From Phycisphaeraceae bacterium (lineage in GTDB: Bacteria > Planctomycetota > Phycisphaerae > Phycisphaerales > UBA1924): DNA of 64,000 bases. The notes beneath the pieces are model-generated. The model did no database searches, had not been told where the DNA came from, and worked only from the letters and a program-made list of their open reading frames with translations. The DNA lies in assembly GCA_019636675.1 (NCBI GenBank), contig JAHBXC010000003.1, positions 310,001 through 374,000 of the forward strand. The letters run 5' to 3'. A program made the translations under genes and the position numbers. This document shows, one piece after another, positions 11,026 to 18,802 of this stretch. Position 1 is the first letter of the stretch. Each line of letters begins with the position of its first letter.

Positions 11026-11054
11026 AGTATCCGGCGGCGTGTCGCGGGACGCAA
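11026..11054 (-). promoter_or_regulatory. Predicted promoter of the 8262-10982 gene
   Basis: On the minus strand, TTGCGT (11054-11049), a 17-nt spacer and GATACT (11031-11026) precede the ATG at 10982, leaving a leader of roughly 38 nt. This contrasts with the many start-adjacent -10 boxes elsewhere in the window. Confidence 0.4.
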
Positions 11055-11126
11055 GCAAATGTTGGCGAAGAGCCGCGCGAAGCGGGGCAAGCTGGCAGAA
11101 ACAGCGAAGAAACGACCCGCCAGCCG

Positions 11127-11717
11127 TCAGCGAACGCCCGAGCCGGCGCGGATCGTGGCCCAGACCGCCCGGTACCGCTCCGCCGTCGCGTCGACCGACA
11201 CGGGGATCACGCGCGCGTTCGCCACCGTCGTCATGAAGTTCACATCGCCTTGCCAGCGCGGGACGAGGTGCGCGTGCAGGTGCTGGGGCACGCCGGCGCC
11301 GGCGGCGCGCCCCTCGTTGACGCCGTAGTTGATCCCCTGGGGCTGCAGCGCGCGCTCCATCAGCAGCGAGGCGCGCTCGACCAGATCCCACAGCGACGCG
11401 CGCTGCGCGGGCGAGTAGTCCAGCAGACGCGCGCGCGCCTCGCCCAGCGCCACCAGCAGGTGGCCCCCGGCGTAGGGGTAGAGGTTGAGCAGGATCATGC
11501 CCCCGGTCCCCTCGCGATCGTCGAGCGCGCCGCTCGCGTTGGGCACGCGCGCGATGACGTGGTTCTGCTCGTCCTGCTCGGGGCTCATCCAGTAGTCGCG
11601 CAGGAACGACCCGCTCGCGGAACGCGCCGGCGACGCGCCCTCCGCGCCCTCGTCAGACATGGAACGCAGGTACGCGTCGCGCCACGGCGCCTCGAGGTTT
11701 CGCGGCTGGTTGCTCAT
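11127..11717 (-). CDS. HIT-family nucleotide hydrolase/transferase
   Basis: 196 residues. The HIT signature QHLHAHLVPRW supplies the His triad near residue 150, preceded by the strand motif GGHLLVALGEAR and NYGVNEGRAAGAGVPQ. The family acts on nucleotide derivatives such as dinucleoside polyphosphates; the extended N-terminus (FLRDYWMSPEQDEQNHVIAR) and the LNLYPYAGGHLLV pattern recall the Ap4A phosphorylase-like subgroup. The ATG at 11717 is preceded at 5 nt by TACACT, so a leaderless transcript is likely. It lies downstream of glyS on the same strand, separated by a palindromic repeat. Confidence 0.85.
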   Translation of the reverse strand: MSNQPRNLEAPWRDAYLRSMSDEGAEGASPARSASGSFLRDYWMSPEQDEQNHVIARVPNASGALDDREGTGGMILLNLYPYAGGHLLVALGEARARLLDYSPAQRASLWDLVERASLLMERALQPQGINYGVNEGRAAGAGVPQHLHAHLVPRWQGDVNFMTTVANARVIPVSVDATAERYRAVWATIRAGSGVR

Positions 11718-11731
11718 GGGGGAGTGTATGG

Positions 11732-11829
11732 GGAGGGAGTGGGGAGCAGGCAGCAGGCAGCAGGGCGGAGGGGATCGGGCAAGAGGCAGCGGGCCTTCCC
11801 GCTCCCTGCTGCCCATTCCCTGCTGCCTT
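11732..11829. repeat. Palindromic GGGAGCAGG/CCTGCTCCC repeat, copy 1
   Basis: The left arm contains GGGGAGCAGG followed by CAGCAGG units; the right arm is its imperfect inverse (CTCCCTGCTGCC, CCCTGCTGCC). It fills the gap between the HIT gene start and the glyS stop codon at 11831, abutting the latter within 2 bp. Related copies lie at 14723-14864 and 18670-18802, with a half copy at 60405-60432. Confidence 0.6.
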
Positions 11830-11830
11830 C

Positions 11831-13513
11831 TTACGCCAACCTGTCGAGCAGGAACGACGAGACCTGATCGAGGCCGACGCGTGACTGCTCGAGCGTGTCG
11901 CGGTCGCGCACCGTGACGGTCTGGTCGGTCATCGTGTCGCCGTCGATGGTGAAGCAGAAGGGGCAGCCGGCCTCGTCCATGCGCGCGTAGCGCTTGCCGA
12001 TGGACTGCTTGGGGTCGTAATCCACGCTGCCGAACTTGCGCCGCAGTTCCGCGTGCAGTTTCTCGCCGACCTCGGGCATGCCGTCCTTGTTCACGAGGGG
12101 GAACACCGCGGCCTTGATCGGCGCGACGCGCGGGTGGAACTTCATGACGACGCCGGAGGGGCGCAAGGGGTCGGGCGTGTACGCCTCGCAGATCAGGGCG
12201 AGCGTGCCGCGGTCGGCGCCGGCGCTGGGCTCGACGACATGGGGCATGTAGCGCTCGTTCTTCTCCTGGTCGAAGTACTCGAGCTTCGCGCCGCTGTGTT
12301 TCGCGTGCTGGGTGAGGTCGAAGTTGGAGCGGTCGGCGATGCCCTCGAGCTCGCCGTAGCCGGGGTTGGTGAAGGGGAAGCGGTACTCGATGTCGGCGGT
12401 GCCTGCGCCGGTCTTGGCGTAGTGGGCGAGTTCGTCGCGGTCGTGCTCGCGCATCTGGAGGTTCTCGGAGGACAGCCCCAGCGCGCGCCACCAGTTGAAA
12501 CGCCACTCGCGCCAGAACTGGTACCACACGCCCGTCTGGTCGGGCGGGCAGAAGAACTCGATCTCCATCTGCTCGAACTCGCGCGAGCGGAAGGTGAAGT
12601 TGCGCGGCGTGACCTCGTTGCGGAACGCCTTGCCGATCTGCGCGATGCCGAAGGGGACCTTCACGCGCGTCGAGTCGAGGACATTCTTGTAGTTGATGAA
12701 GATGCCCTGCGCGGTCTCGGGGCGGAGGTAGGCCTTGTCTTCCTCGGTGGCGGTGGCGCCGATATAGGTCTGGAACATGAGGTTGAAGGCGCGGGGAGGA
12801 GTGAGATGCCCGGCTTTGTTAGTGAATGGCGACGGCACGAATTGCGTGTACTCATACTTCAGCGCTTCAGTGACCGGCGAAACCGAGAAGTGTTTCACGC
12901 CCTGTTTGAACTGTGCGGTGAAATAGTTTGGATCGTCTCTGTCCAGCATCGCGACAAAGCCGATGCGCTTCTGCGTCGCTTTGTCGGCCACGAGGACTTG
13001 AATCGCCTCTTCGGGGGAGGATGCGATGATAGTGAAATTCGGCACGGCTTGATGATCACTGACCATGCGACCTGGTTGGCCTGAGGGCAGCGTGCCCTCC
13101 CGTGGTGCCGATACATCGATCTTGCCGAACTCGCCTTGAATAAAGAGGCCCATCAGGTGATCCGCCCTGAACCGCTGCTTCGTCTCCTTGTCGTCCATGC
13201 GTGGGTCGTTGAAGCCGTCGACATGGCCGCTCGCCTTCCAGACATTCGGATGCTGGATGATGCACGAGTCGAGCCCGACCATGCTGACGGGCTTGCCGTC
13301 GGGGCCGTCGGGGGGGGTGAGGACGACATCCTGCCACCAGGCGTCCTTGAGGTTCTTCTTGAGCTGGGCGCCGAGGGGGCCGTAATCCCAGAAGCCGTTG
13401 ATGCCGCCGTAGATCTCGGATGCCTGGAAGATGAAGCCCCGGCGCTTGCACAGGGAGACGATGTCGTCCATCGACTTTTTGGCGTTGGGCAGGGTGTTGG
13501 CGGCGTCGGTCAT
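11831..13513 (-). CDS. glyS: Glycyl-tRNA synthetase, homodimeric class II type
   Basis: Charges tRNA-Gly. The 560 residues are of the single-chain (alpha2) type. Motif 1 region: FQASEIYGGINGFWDYGPLG. Motif 2 region: RPETAQGIFINYKNV ... PFGIAQIGKAFRNEVTPRNF. Motif 3 and the anticodon-binding domain follow (HPRVAPIKAAVFPLVNKDG). The stretch encoded at about 12,790-13,170, between motif 1 and RAFNLMFQTYIG, corresponds to the variable insertion and has much lower GC (about 50-58%) than the flanks (about 70%). The usual zinc-ligand cysteines are not obvious there. The stop codon abuts a palindromic repeat. Confidence 0.96.
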   Translation of the reverse strand: MTDAANTLPNAKKSMDDIVSLCKRRGFIFQASEIYGGINGFWDYGPLGAQLKKNLKDAWWQDVVLTPPDGPDGKPVSMVGLDSCIIQHPNVWKASGHVDGFNDPRMDDKETKQRFRADHLMGLFIQGEFGKIDVSAPREGTLPSGQPGRMVSDHQAVPNFTIIASSPEEAIQVLVADKATQKRIGFVAMLDRDDPNYFTAQFKQGVKHFSVSPVTEALKYEYTQFVPSPFTNKAGHLTPPRAFNLMFQTYIGATATEEDKAYLRPETAQGIFINYKNVLDSTRVKVPFGIAQIGKAFRNEVTPRNFTFRSREFEQMEIEFFCPPDQTGVWYQFWREWRFNWWRALGLSSENLQMREHDRDELAHYAKTGAGTADIEYRFPFTNPGYGELEGIADRSNFDLTQHAKHSGAKLEYFDQEKNERYMPHVVEPSAGADRGTLALICEAYTPDPLRPSGVVMKFHPRVAPIKAAVFPLVNKDGMPEVGEKLHAELRRKFGSVDYDPKQSIGKRYARMDEAGCPFCFTIDGDTMTDQTVTVRDRDTLEQSRVGLDQVSSFLLDRLA

Positions 13514-13548
13514 GGGTTGGTCTCGGCGATCGCGTGAGGAAAAGAAGA

Positions 13549-13586
13549 CCCTCCCCCTGCCCGCTCCCGCGAGCGGGAGGGGTTGA
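13549..13586. repeat. Partial copy of the GC-rich hairpin repeat
   Basis: A C/T-rich run followed by CTCCCGCGAGCGGGAG and a short purine tail matches the hairpin core of the elements at 23020, 23700, 53912 and 54820, but lacks the CCCATTG array. It lies 36 bp upstream of the glyS start. Confidence 0.5.
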
Positions 13587-13672
13587 ACGAAGGAGACCCC
13601 GAGCGCCCCTCTCCTGCGAGGGGGAGCGGCGATGGGGGCACGATGCTAGTCAGCGGTCCCGGGCGGGTCGGC

Positions 13673-13966
13673 TCAGAGGTCGAGGGTGAAGGTCAGGGCC
13701 CGGTCTGGGGTCCTGGCGTCGGTGAGCAGGGGGGCCCGGTCGGCGTCGCGCGGCGCGAGGAGCGCGTCGAGATCGATGCAGAGCAGCGCGAGCATGGAGC
13801 GTCCGTCTGCGAGCGCGTCGTGGTGCGGGGCGTCGATCGCCGTGGGGAGCGTGATGAAGAGTGTCTCGGCGCGCTGGGGGATGAAGCCGCGCAGGTCCGG
13901 GCGCCCGGCGGGCGCGGCGCAGACAGTGACCGAGATAATCGCCGAAAGAACGCAGGCGGTGCGCAA
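13673..13966 (-). CDS. Small putative exported protein
   Basis: 97 residues from a TTG start at 13966 with a good Shine-Dalgarno (GAGGAG, 8 nt spacing). The N-terminus is a plausible signal peptide (RTACVLSAIISVTVCAAPA). The remainder (RSMLALLCIDLDALL, DRALTFTLDL) resembles nothing I recognise. Third-position GC is high, as in its neighbours. It may be a real short secreted protein; the non-ATG start and lack of homology keep confidence moderate. Confidence 0.45.
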   Translation of the reverse strand: MRTACVLSAIISVTVCAAPAGRPDLRGFIPQRAETLFITLPTAIDAPHHDALADGRSMLALLCIDLDALLAPRDADRAPLLTDARTPDRALTFTLDL

Positions 13967-14365
13967 GGGGGACTCTCCTCTGACCCATCCGAGTGTGCGC
14001 CGGGCGGATGCCCGGTGGGGGGGAGTTATCGGCAGGCGAGGGCGTCGATATCAAGCGAGACGGCGCGAATTCTGCGTGAAAGCGCGGGCGGGGCGGGGCG
14101 AGATCGCGCAGCGCACTGGGGCGCCACGGCTTGCGCGCCGGGGCGCTGGTCGTCGGTGAGGATGACGGATTCTCACACTTTGCTCGCGCGAGTCGTCAAG
14201 GTCGACCCCGGCAGCGCCGATAGATCGCCCGGAACGACACGCCGAGGCCGCGGGCACGGACGCCCCGCCCGGCTGGTCCACGCGACGGAGTGAAGTCGCG
14301 TGCGTCCGGCGGGTGATCGAGGGCGCGTAGCCGCCCCGGCGCGGACAGGACAAGGAGTCGTAGCC
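13967..14365. other. Intergenic region, no gene seen
   Basis: About 400 bp between a minus-strand and a plus-strand gene. Short ORFs in it have poor codon structure. No convincing hairpin terminator or riboswitch was recognised. The only clear signal is the AAGGAG ribosome-binding site for the downstream PilZ-like gene. Confidence 0.4.
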
Positions 14366-14719
14366 GTGGCGAATCTCCCCCGCCTGCACATGATGGACGA
14401 GCACGACACGGAGCGCGATGCGCTCGCGCCGCTGAAGTTCGAGCGGCGAGCCGGAGATCGGGCCCCTGCCGGGGGGTCTATGCAAGCGGTGATCGCGAGC
14501 GGGGTGGACATGCCCGTCCTCCTGCGCCTGCAGCTCATCGACGCGAGCGCGACTGGCCTGGGCGCCGTCGTGCCTTCCCCCATCGACATCGGCTCGCGAC
14601 TCTCCATCCGCGTGGACCCGGTCCACGGCGCCTGGAAGACCGGCTCGGTCGTCCGCTGCGTCCCCTGCGAGGGCGGCTATCGCCTGGGCGTGCTGTACAG
14701 CCAGCGGAAAGCTGCCTGA
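14366..14719 (+). CDS. PilZ-like domain protein
   Basis: 117 residues. The C-terminal 80 residues have the PilZ beta-barrel rhythm: LQLIDASATGLGAVVP (the D/NxSxxG element, here DASATG), IDIGSRLSIRVDP, GSVVRCVPCEGGYRLGVLYS. The Arg-rich part of the c-di-GMP loop (RxxxR) is only suggestively present as ERRAGDR near residue 29, so c-di-GMP binding is an inference. The GTG at 14366 has AAGGAG 8 nt upstream, which decides the start; ATG alternatives follow ten codons later. It stands alone between a small exported protein and radA. Confidence 0.55.
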   Translation: MANLPRLHMMDEHDTERDALAPLKFERRAGDRAPAGGSMQAVIASGVDMPVLLRLQLIDASATGLGAVVPSPIDIGSRLSIRVDPVHGAWKTGSVVRCVPCEGGYRLGVLYSQRKAA

Positions 14720-14722
14720 GTC

Positions 14723-14864
14723 GGGAGGGAGCAGGGAAGAGGGAACAGGGAGCAGGGGAGGACCTTCGCCGCACCCGACGACGATGTCGCACGCGCTTCG
14801 CGTCACATACTCCGCTTCCTCCTCATCCGGCCTGCTCCCCACTCCCCACTCCCTGCTGCCTTCT
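14723..14864. repeat. Palindromic GGGAGCAGG/CCTGCTCCC repeat, copy 2
   Basis: Left arm GGGAGGGAGCAGGGA and AACAGGGAGCAGGGG; right arm CCTGCTCCCCACTCC and CCCTGCTGCC. It lies between the PilZ gene stop and the radA stop, ending 3 bp before the latter. Confidence 0.6.
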
Positions 14865-14867
14865 ACC

Positions 14868-16355
14868 TCACAGCAACTGCTTGATCGCCTCCGTGATCGT
14901 GCGGACCTGCACGATCTCGATGCCCGCGCGTACGAGTGGCTTCGTGGGTGATCCCTGCGGCACGACGATCGTCGTGTAGCCCAGGCGCGCCGCTTCGCGC
15001 ACGCGCTGTTCCAGGCGCGACACGAGGCGGATCTCGCCGCCCAGACCGACTTCGCCCACCACCGCCGTCGCCGGCGCGACGGTGCGCTTGAGGTGCGAAC
15101 CCGCGACGGCCAGCGCCAGCGCGAGGTCGGCGGCGGGCTCGACGACCTTCACGCCTCCCACGGCGGACGAGAACACATCGCGGTCCGCGAGGCGCAGCCC
15201 GGCGTGCTGCTCCAGCACGGCGATCAGCATCGCGAGCCGGCTCGAATCGACGCCCGACGCCTTGCGCTTGGCGGCGCCCAGGAACCCGGTCGCGGTGAGC
15301 GCCTGCATCTCGACGAGCAGGCAGCGCGTGCCGCTGATCGTGGGGCAGACCACCGAGCCTGGCATGGGCTTGTCGGAACTGGCGGCGACGCCCGCGCCGT
15401 CGGCGATCTCGCGCAGTCCGGCGTCGCCCATCTCGAAGAGGCCGATCTCGAGCGTCGTGCCGAAGCGGTTCTTTACGCCTCGCAGCACGCGGTGCGCGTG
15501 GTGGCGGTCGCCCTCGAAATAGAGCACGGCGTCGACGAGGTGCTCGAGCAGGCGGGGCCCCGCGAGCGCGCCCTCTTTGGTGACATGCCCGACGAGGATC
15601 ACCGTCATCCCGCTGAGTTTCGCGAGGTAGACGAGTTCCGTGCAGCAGCGACGCAACTGCGCGATGGAGCCGGGCGACGCGTCGAGGTCGGCCTTGTAGA
15701 TCATCTGCACCGAATCGATGACCAGCACGGCGGGGCGCGCCTTGCGCGCCTGCTCGACGATGCGCGCGAGGTTGGTGTCGGCGAGGAGCCAGAGTTCCTC
15801 GCGCACGCGTCTGGTGGCGCTCGCGTTGGGTTTCTCGTCGCGCGACGCGTCGAAGCGCAGGCGCTCGGCGCGCAGTTTCACCTGTTCGGCGGATTCCTCG
15901 GAGGTGACATAGAGCGTGCGCACCGAGCGCGACGCGAGCGACGCCGCGGCCTGGAGCAGCAGCGTGCTCTTGCCGATGCCCGGGTCGCCCCCGATGAGGA
16001 TTGCGGACCCGGGGACGAGCCCGCCCCCCAGCACGCGATCGAACTCGGCGATGGTGGTGGGGATGCGACGGCGCCCGATCGCGTCGTCGCTGGCGTCGCT
16101 GATCTGCCCGATGGGCGCCGCGGCGGGCGATTCTAAAGACGCGATGCCGCCCGACAGACCGACGCCCTCGCCCGCGCTTTCCGGATCGAACGCGAACGAC
16201 GCGGCGAGGCCCTTCTGGGGGTCGAGCGCGGCGGACGGCGCGGCGCGATGCTCTTCGAGCGAATCCCAGGCGCCGCAGTCCGGGCACTTGCCCATCCACT
16301 TGAGTTGCACGGCGCCGCAGGAGCGGCAGAGGAAGGTTGTTCGGGTCTTCGCCAC
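14868..16355 (-). CDS. radA: DNA repair ATPase RadA
   Basis: Branch-migration helicase-like ATPase in recombinational repair. 495 residues. A four-Cys zinc finger (C10, C13, C24, C27: CRSCGAVQLKWMGKCPDCG), a Walker A at about 123-131 (GDPGIGKST), the RadA-specific KNRFG motif (VKNRFGTTLEIG) and a C-terminal Lon-like domain ending PLVRAGIEIVQVRTITEAI are all visible. The GTG at 16355 gives the canonical KTRTTFLCRSCG start; TATCCT ends 6 nt upstream, suggesting leaderless expression. It is about 40 residues longer than E. coli RadA because of a linker between the zinc finger and the ATPase core. Confidence 0.95.
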   Translation of the reverse strand: MAKTRTTFLCRSCGAVQLKWMGKCPDCGAWDSLEEHRAAPSAALDPQKGLAASFAFDPESAGEGVGLSGGIASLESPAAAPIGQISDASDDAIGRRRIPTTIAEFDRVLGGGLVPGSAILIGGDPGIGKSTLLLQAAASLASRSVRTLYVTSEESAEQVKLRAERLRFDASRDEKPNASATRRVREELWLLADTNLARIVEQARKARPAVLVIDSVQMIYKADLDASPGSIAQLRRCCTELVYLAKLSGMTVILVGHVTKEGALAGPRLLEHLVDAVLYFEGDRHHAHRVLRGVKNRFGTTLEIGLFEMGDAGLREIADGAGVAASSDKPMPGSVVCPTISGTRCLLVEMQALTATGFLGAAKRKASGVDSSRLAMLIAVLEQHAGLRLADRDVFSSAVGGVKVVEPAADLALALAVAGSHLKRTVAPATAVVGEVGLGGEIRLVSRLEQRVREAARLGYTTIVVPQGSPTKPLVRAGIEIVQVRTITEAIKQLL

Positions 16356-16478
16356 GCGAGGAGGATACCGGCGCGCGAGAAAAAAGGTGTTCGCAGTGAC
16401 ACCCCCTGTGCGCGAATCTCGCTCCGGGTTGTGCACAGGGAGCGAGTGCTCGCTCCCCCACACACAGAGGAGACAGAC

Positions 16479-17153
16479 ATGAAGATCACCATGATGCTCG
16501 CGGCGGCCGGGGTCGCCCTTTCGATGCACGCGACGGCGTTCGCGGCACCCTCCCCGAACGCGTACATCGACGCCCAGGGCGACGAGCTCCGCCCCTACGA
16601 CGGGAAGGGCTTCGCGCACGACCTCGCGTACATCAACGCGTTTTTCGACCTGAGCCGCGAGCGGTTCATCATCGAGGCCGGGTTCCACAACCCGATCAAG
16701 CCCTCGTGGGGCGCGCCGGAAAGCGTGAGCGATGACGCGGCCCTCGTCGGATTCATCGGCTTCGACCTCGACAACGACCCGACCACCGGCTCTCGCCCCA
16801 TCCAGAACGACTTCGGGGACATGTTCCCTCGTCTCGGCCTCGGGCTCGACCTCGAGCTCGCGCTGACGCGCTACAACCCGCAGGGGTATCTCCGCGGCGT
16901 GCTGTTCGAAGAAGAGATCGAGGCGCGCACGAAGTTCTATGCCGACCGCTTCGTTGCCTCGATCGATCTCGCGCTGTTCCGTGACCGGGACATCCCCTTC
17001 GGTGAGTACGGCTTCGCGGCCATCTTCGGCACGGAGTTCCAGCCCACCGACGCCACCGACTCGATCGGCACGACCTATGTCGTCCCGACCCCGGCGACCG
17101 GCGCGCTGGCGGCGCTGGGCGGCGTGGCGGCGATGATCCGGCGTCGCCGGTAA
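16479..17153 (+). CDS. Exported protein with PEP-CTERM-like anchor
   Basis: 224 residues. The ATG at 16479 has a GAGGAG ribosome-binding site. Signal peptide MKITMMLAAAGVALSMHATAFA; a soluble region with alternating strands (AALVGFIGFDLDNDPTTGS, LGLGLDLELALTRYNPQG); and a C-terminal tripartite tag: VPTPATGAL, a short hydrophobic stretch and RRRR. This is the PEP-CTERM/exosortase arrangement known in planctomycetes, although the exosortase itself is not in the window. Function unknown. It is divergent from radA. Confidence 0.7.
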   Translation: MKITMMLAAAGVALSMHATAFAAPSPNAYIDAQGDELRPYDGKGFAHDLAYINAFFDLSRERFIIEAGFHNPIKPSWGAPESVSDDAALVGFIGFDLDNDPTTGSRPIQNDFGDMFPRLGLGLDLELALTRYNPQGYLRGVLFEEEIEARTKFYADRFVASIDLALFRDRDIPFGEYGFAAIFGTEFQPTDATDSIGTTYVVPTPATGALAALGGVAAMIRRRR

Positions 17154-17185
17154 TCGCGTGAACGGACAGTCCGTGAACTCGGGCG

Positions 17186-17212
17186 GGCCCTCCGGCGACG
17201 GGGGGCCTGTTT
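17186..17212 (+). terminator. Weak hairpin terminator
   Basis: GGCCCTCC and GGGGGGCC (8 pairs, one G-T) enclose a 6-nt loop about 30 bp after the preceding stop, followed by a short TGTTT. The U-tract is poor. Confidence 0.3.
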
Positions 17213-17329
17213 CGTCGACGGGGTGCAATACGGGCCCGGGCGGGTCGTTCTCCCGGGCGAGAGCAAGCCGGAGAGAGAAGCGACGGATCGGCCGTCGCCC
17301 TGCACGACACGGACGGAGACCCAGACACC

Positions 17330-18019
17330 ATGAAGAATCCCATGAACACCACTCGGACCCTGCTGCTCGGCCTGATCGCGTCTGGCGCGATCGTGGGGGC
17401 GGCGTTCGCCGACGGCCCCCAGGGCCACAAGGCCCATCGAGGCCCGGGCCCGCACGGCGCCGGCATGATGATGCAGCCCGACGAGGCGACCATCGAGGTC
17501 GCGAAGGCGACGGCAGAGCAGATGCGCGCGGTGCGCGAGGGCGCGTTCGAGAGCGTGCGCGCCGCCGCGACGCAAGGCGTCGACACCGTAAAGGCCCTCG
17601 GCGAGAAGGGCGTGCCGACCGAAGCGATCACGCTCGCGGCCCAGCAGGCGCGCGATTCGATCCTCACCGCGATCATCGACGCCGACGCCCAGATCGGCGC
17701 GATCGCGTCGAGCAAGGTCGCGGAGCTTCGCGCCCAGGGCGCGTCGGCCCAGCAGATCATGGCGGTCCTGCGCGTGCGCGACCGCTCGCTCCAGGCGCTG
17801 CACCAAGGCGCGATGCGCGGCCAGCACGCCGTGGGCCGGGCTGTGCGCATCGCGACGGGCGAGGTCGACGCGCCTGAGCGTCCCGAGCGCCCCGGGCAGC
17901 GCCCCGAGGGGCGACGCCCGGCGATGGACGGCGCCGAGGGCCAGCGCCCCGGCCCCGGCCCCGGCCCCGGCCCCCGGAACGGTCGCGGCCAGGGCGGGCG
18001 CGGGCCCATTCAGGACTGA
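17330..18019 (+). CDS. Secreted helical protein with Gly/Pro/Arg tail
   Basis: 229 residues. A signal peptide (TRTLLLGLIASGAIVGAAFA) is followed by a His/Gly-rich segment, a long helical region made of Ala-rich heptads (IEVAKATAEQMRAVREGAFE ... AQQARDSILTAIIDADAQIG), and a disordered C-terminus rich in PERPERPGQRPEG and GPGPGPGPRNGRG. The layout recalls periplasmic metal- or stress-sensing helical proteins such as the CpxP/Spy type, but no LTxxQ motif is seen. Two ATGs are possible (17330, 17342). A strong terminator follows 42 bp downstream. Confidence 0.6.
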   Translation: MKNPMNTTRTLLLGLIASGAIVGAAFADGPQGHKAHRGPGPHGAGMMMQPDEATIEVAKATAEQMRAVREGAFESVRAAATQGVDTVKALGEKGVPTEAITLAAQQARDSILTAIIDADAQIGAIASSKVAELRAQGASAQQIMAVLRVRDRSLQALHQGAMRGQHAVGRAVRIATGEVDAPERPERPGQRPEGRRPAMDGAEGQRPGPGPGPGPRNGRGQGGRGPIQD

Positions 18020-18060
18020 CGCCGCCGAACGACAGATGAAACAAGGACGACTCCACGATC

Positions 18061-18100
18061 GCCGCCCCGGCCAAGGCCTTGCCGGGGCGGCGTTCTTTTC
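18061..18100 (+). terminator. Strong intrinsic terminator
   Basis: An 11-bp perfect stem (GCCGCCCCGGC / GCCGGGGCGGC) with a 9-nt loop, then GTTCTTTT. It ends the 17330-18019 gene. Confidence 0.8.
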
Positions 18101-18239
18101 GGGGCGCACCCCGGGATCTTGCCCACAATGAGGGGTGTTTCGGGGCGGGTCGCACTCGGCGACACCGCCCAGTTTCACACGGGTTGTCCAGATTGCCCCC
18201 TCGGGGGTGCAACCTTCTTCACGAACCGTTGTTTTTGTC

Positions 18240-18267
18240 TTGCAAGAACTTGCGGTCCGTGTAGACT
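18240..18267 (+). promoter_or_regulatory. Promoter of candidate RNA
   Basis: TTGCAA (18240-18245), 16-nt spacer, TAGACT (18262-18267). The same -10 hexamer occurs upstream of lexA and dprA, with similar -35 boxes. A hairpin (18182-18214, outer GGTTG/CAACC and inner CCCCC/GGGGG) lies just upstream. Confidence 0.55.
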
Positions 18268-18273
18268 GCATGC

Positions 18274-18660
18274 AGGTCGTCCCCGGCGAATGCACAGGCG
18301 CCAGCGACCAAGAGTCAGGACCGGACACCACACGACGCGTTGTTTGCCGCTGCCCTCTGTGGACGCGGGTTCAACTCGCCCGTGGGGTGCGAGGCCGCTG
18401 CCCCGTGAACGCGACCGATCGCGCGCACGCCCGAACTCACTCCTTCGAACTTCTGTGCACCGTCTCGCGCGGCCTCCAGCCGGGCGGGGCCTTCTGCGTC
18501 TGCGCCACTGGGGCGTTGGACGCCTGCCGCGCGACAACGGAATGTCGGCGCGCGGGAGGCATGAGAGGGAGCATGGTCGCACCCCCGACCACGGCATTGA
18601 GCCGGTGCAGACGCACTTCGCCGCTCGGCAGCCCACCGCGCCGAGCGGTCTTTCTTTTGG
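18274..18660 (+). ncRNA. Candidate structured RNA, family unknown
   Basis: Transcription from the TTGCAA-TAGACT promoter would start near 18274, and a strong intrinsic terminator ends at 18658, giving about 385 nt. No reading frame in this span has a ribosome-binding site or protein-like composition; the open frames are Cys/Arg-rich and run through the terminator. I looked for the hallmarks of RNase P RNA, tmRNA, SRP RNA and 6S RNA and found none. It may be a divergent member of a known family or a novel RNA. Confidence 0.4.
18621..18658 (+). terminator. Intrinsic terminator of candidate RNA
   Basis: A 9-bp stem (CCGCTCGGC at 18621-18629 and GCCGAGCGG at 18640-18648) is followed by TCTTTCTTTT. 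There is no preceding plus-strand gene that it could serve. Confidence 0.75.
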
Positions 18661-18669
18661 GAAGGCATT

Positions 18670-18802
18670 GGGGAGCAGGGAACAGGCAGCAGGGGGAGAG
18701 GGTGAAAAGCAGTTGGCTCAAACGCCGCACGCACCCCAGGGCACGCTCTGCGGGTCCGCTCTCTGATCTGCTCCCTACTCCCTATTCCCTATTCCCTTCT
18801 CC
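18670..18802. repeat. Palindromic GGGAGCAGG/CCTGCTCCC repeat, copy 3
   Basis: Left arm GGGGAGCAGGGAACAGGCAG; right arm CTGCTCCCTACTCCC with CTATTCCC units. The right end extends into the gene at 18789-20021 and supplies its last codons and TAG stop. Confidence 0.6.

Noticed and set aside
18340..18400. tRNA T-arm-like string GCGGGTTCAACTCGC in the orphan RNA
   Set aside because: No acceptor stem, D-arm or anticodon arm can be drawn around it, and no tmRNA features are found.
18119..18766. Cys-rich plus-strand ORF across the orphan RNA
   Set aside because: It lacks a ribosome-binding site, reads through the strong terminator at 18621-18658 and into a dispersed repeat, and has no protein-like composition.
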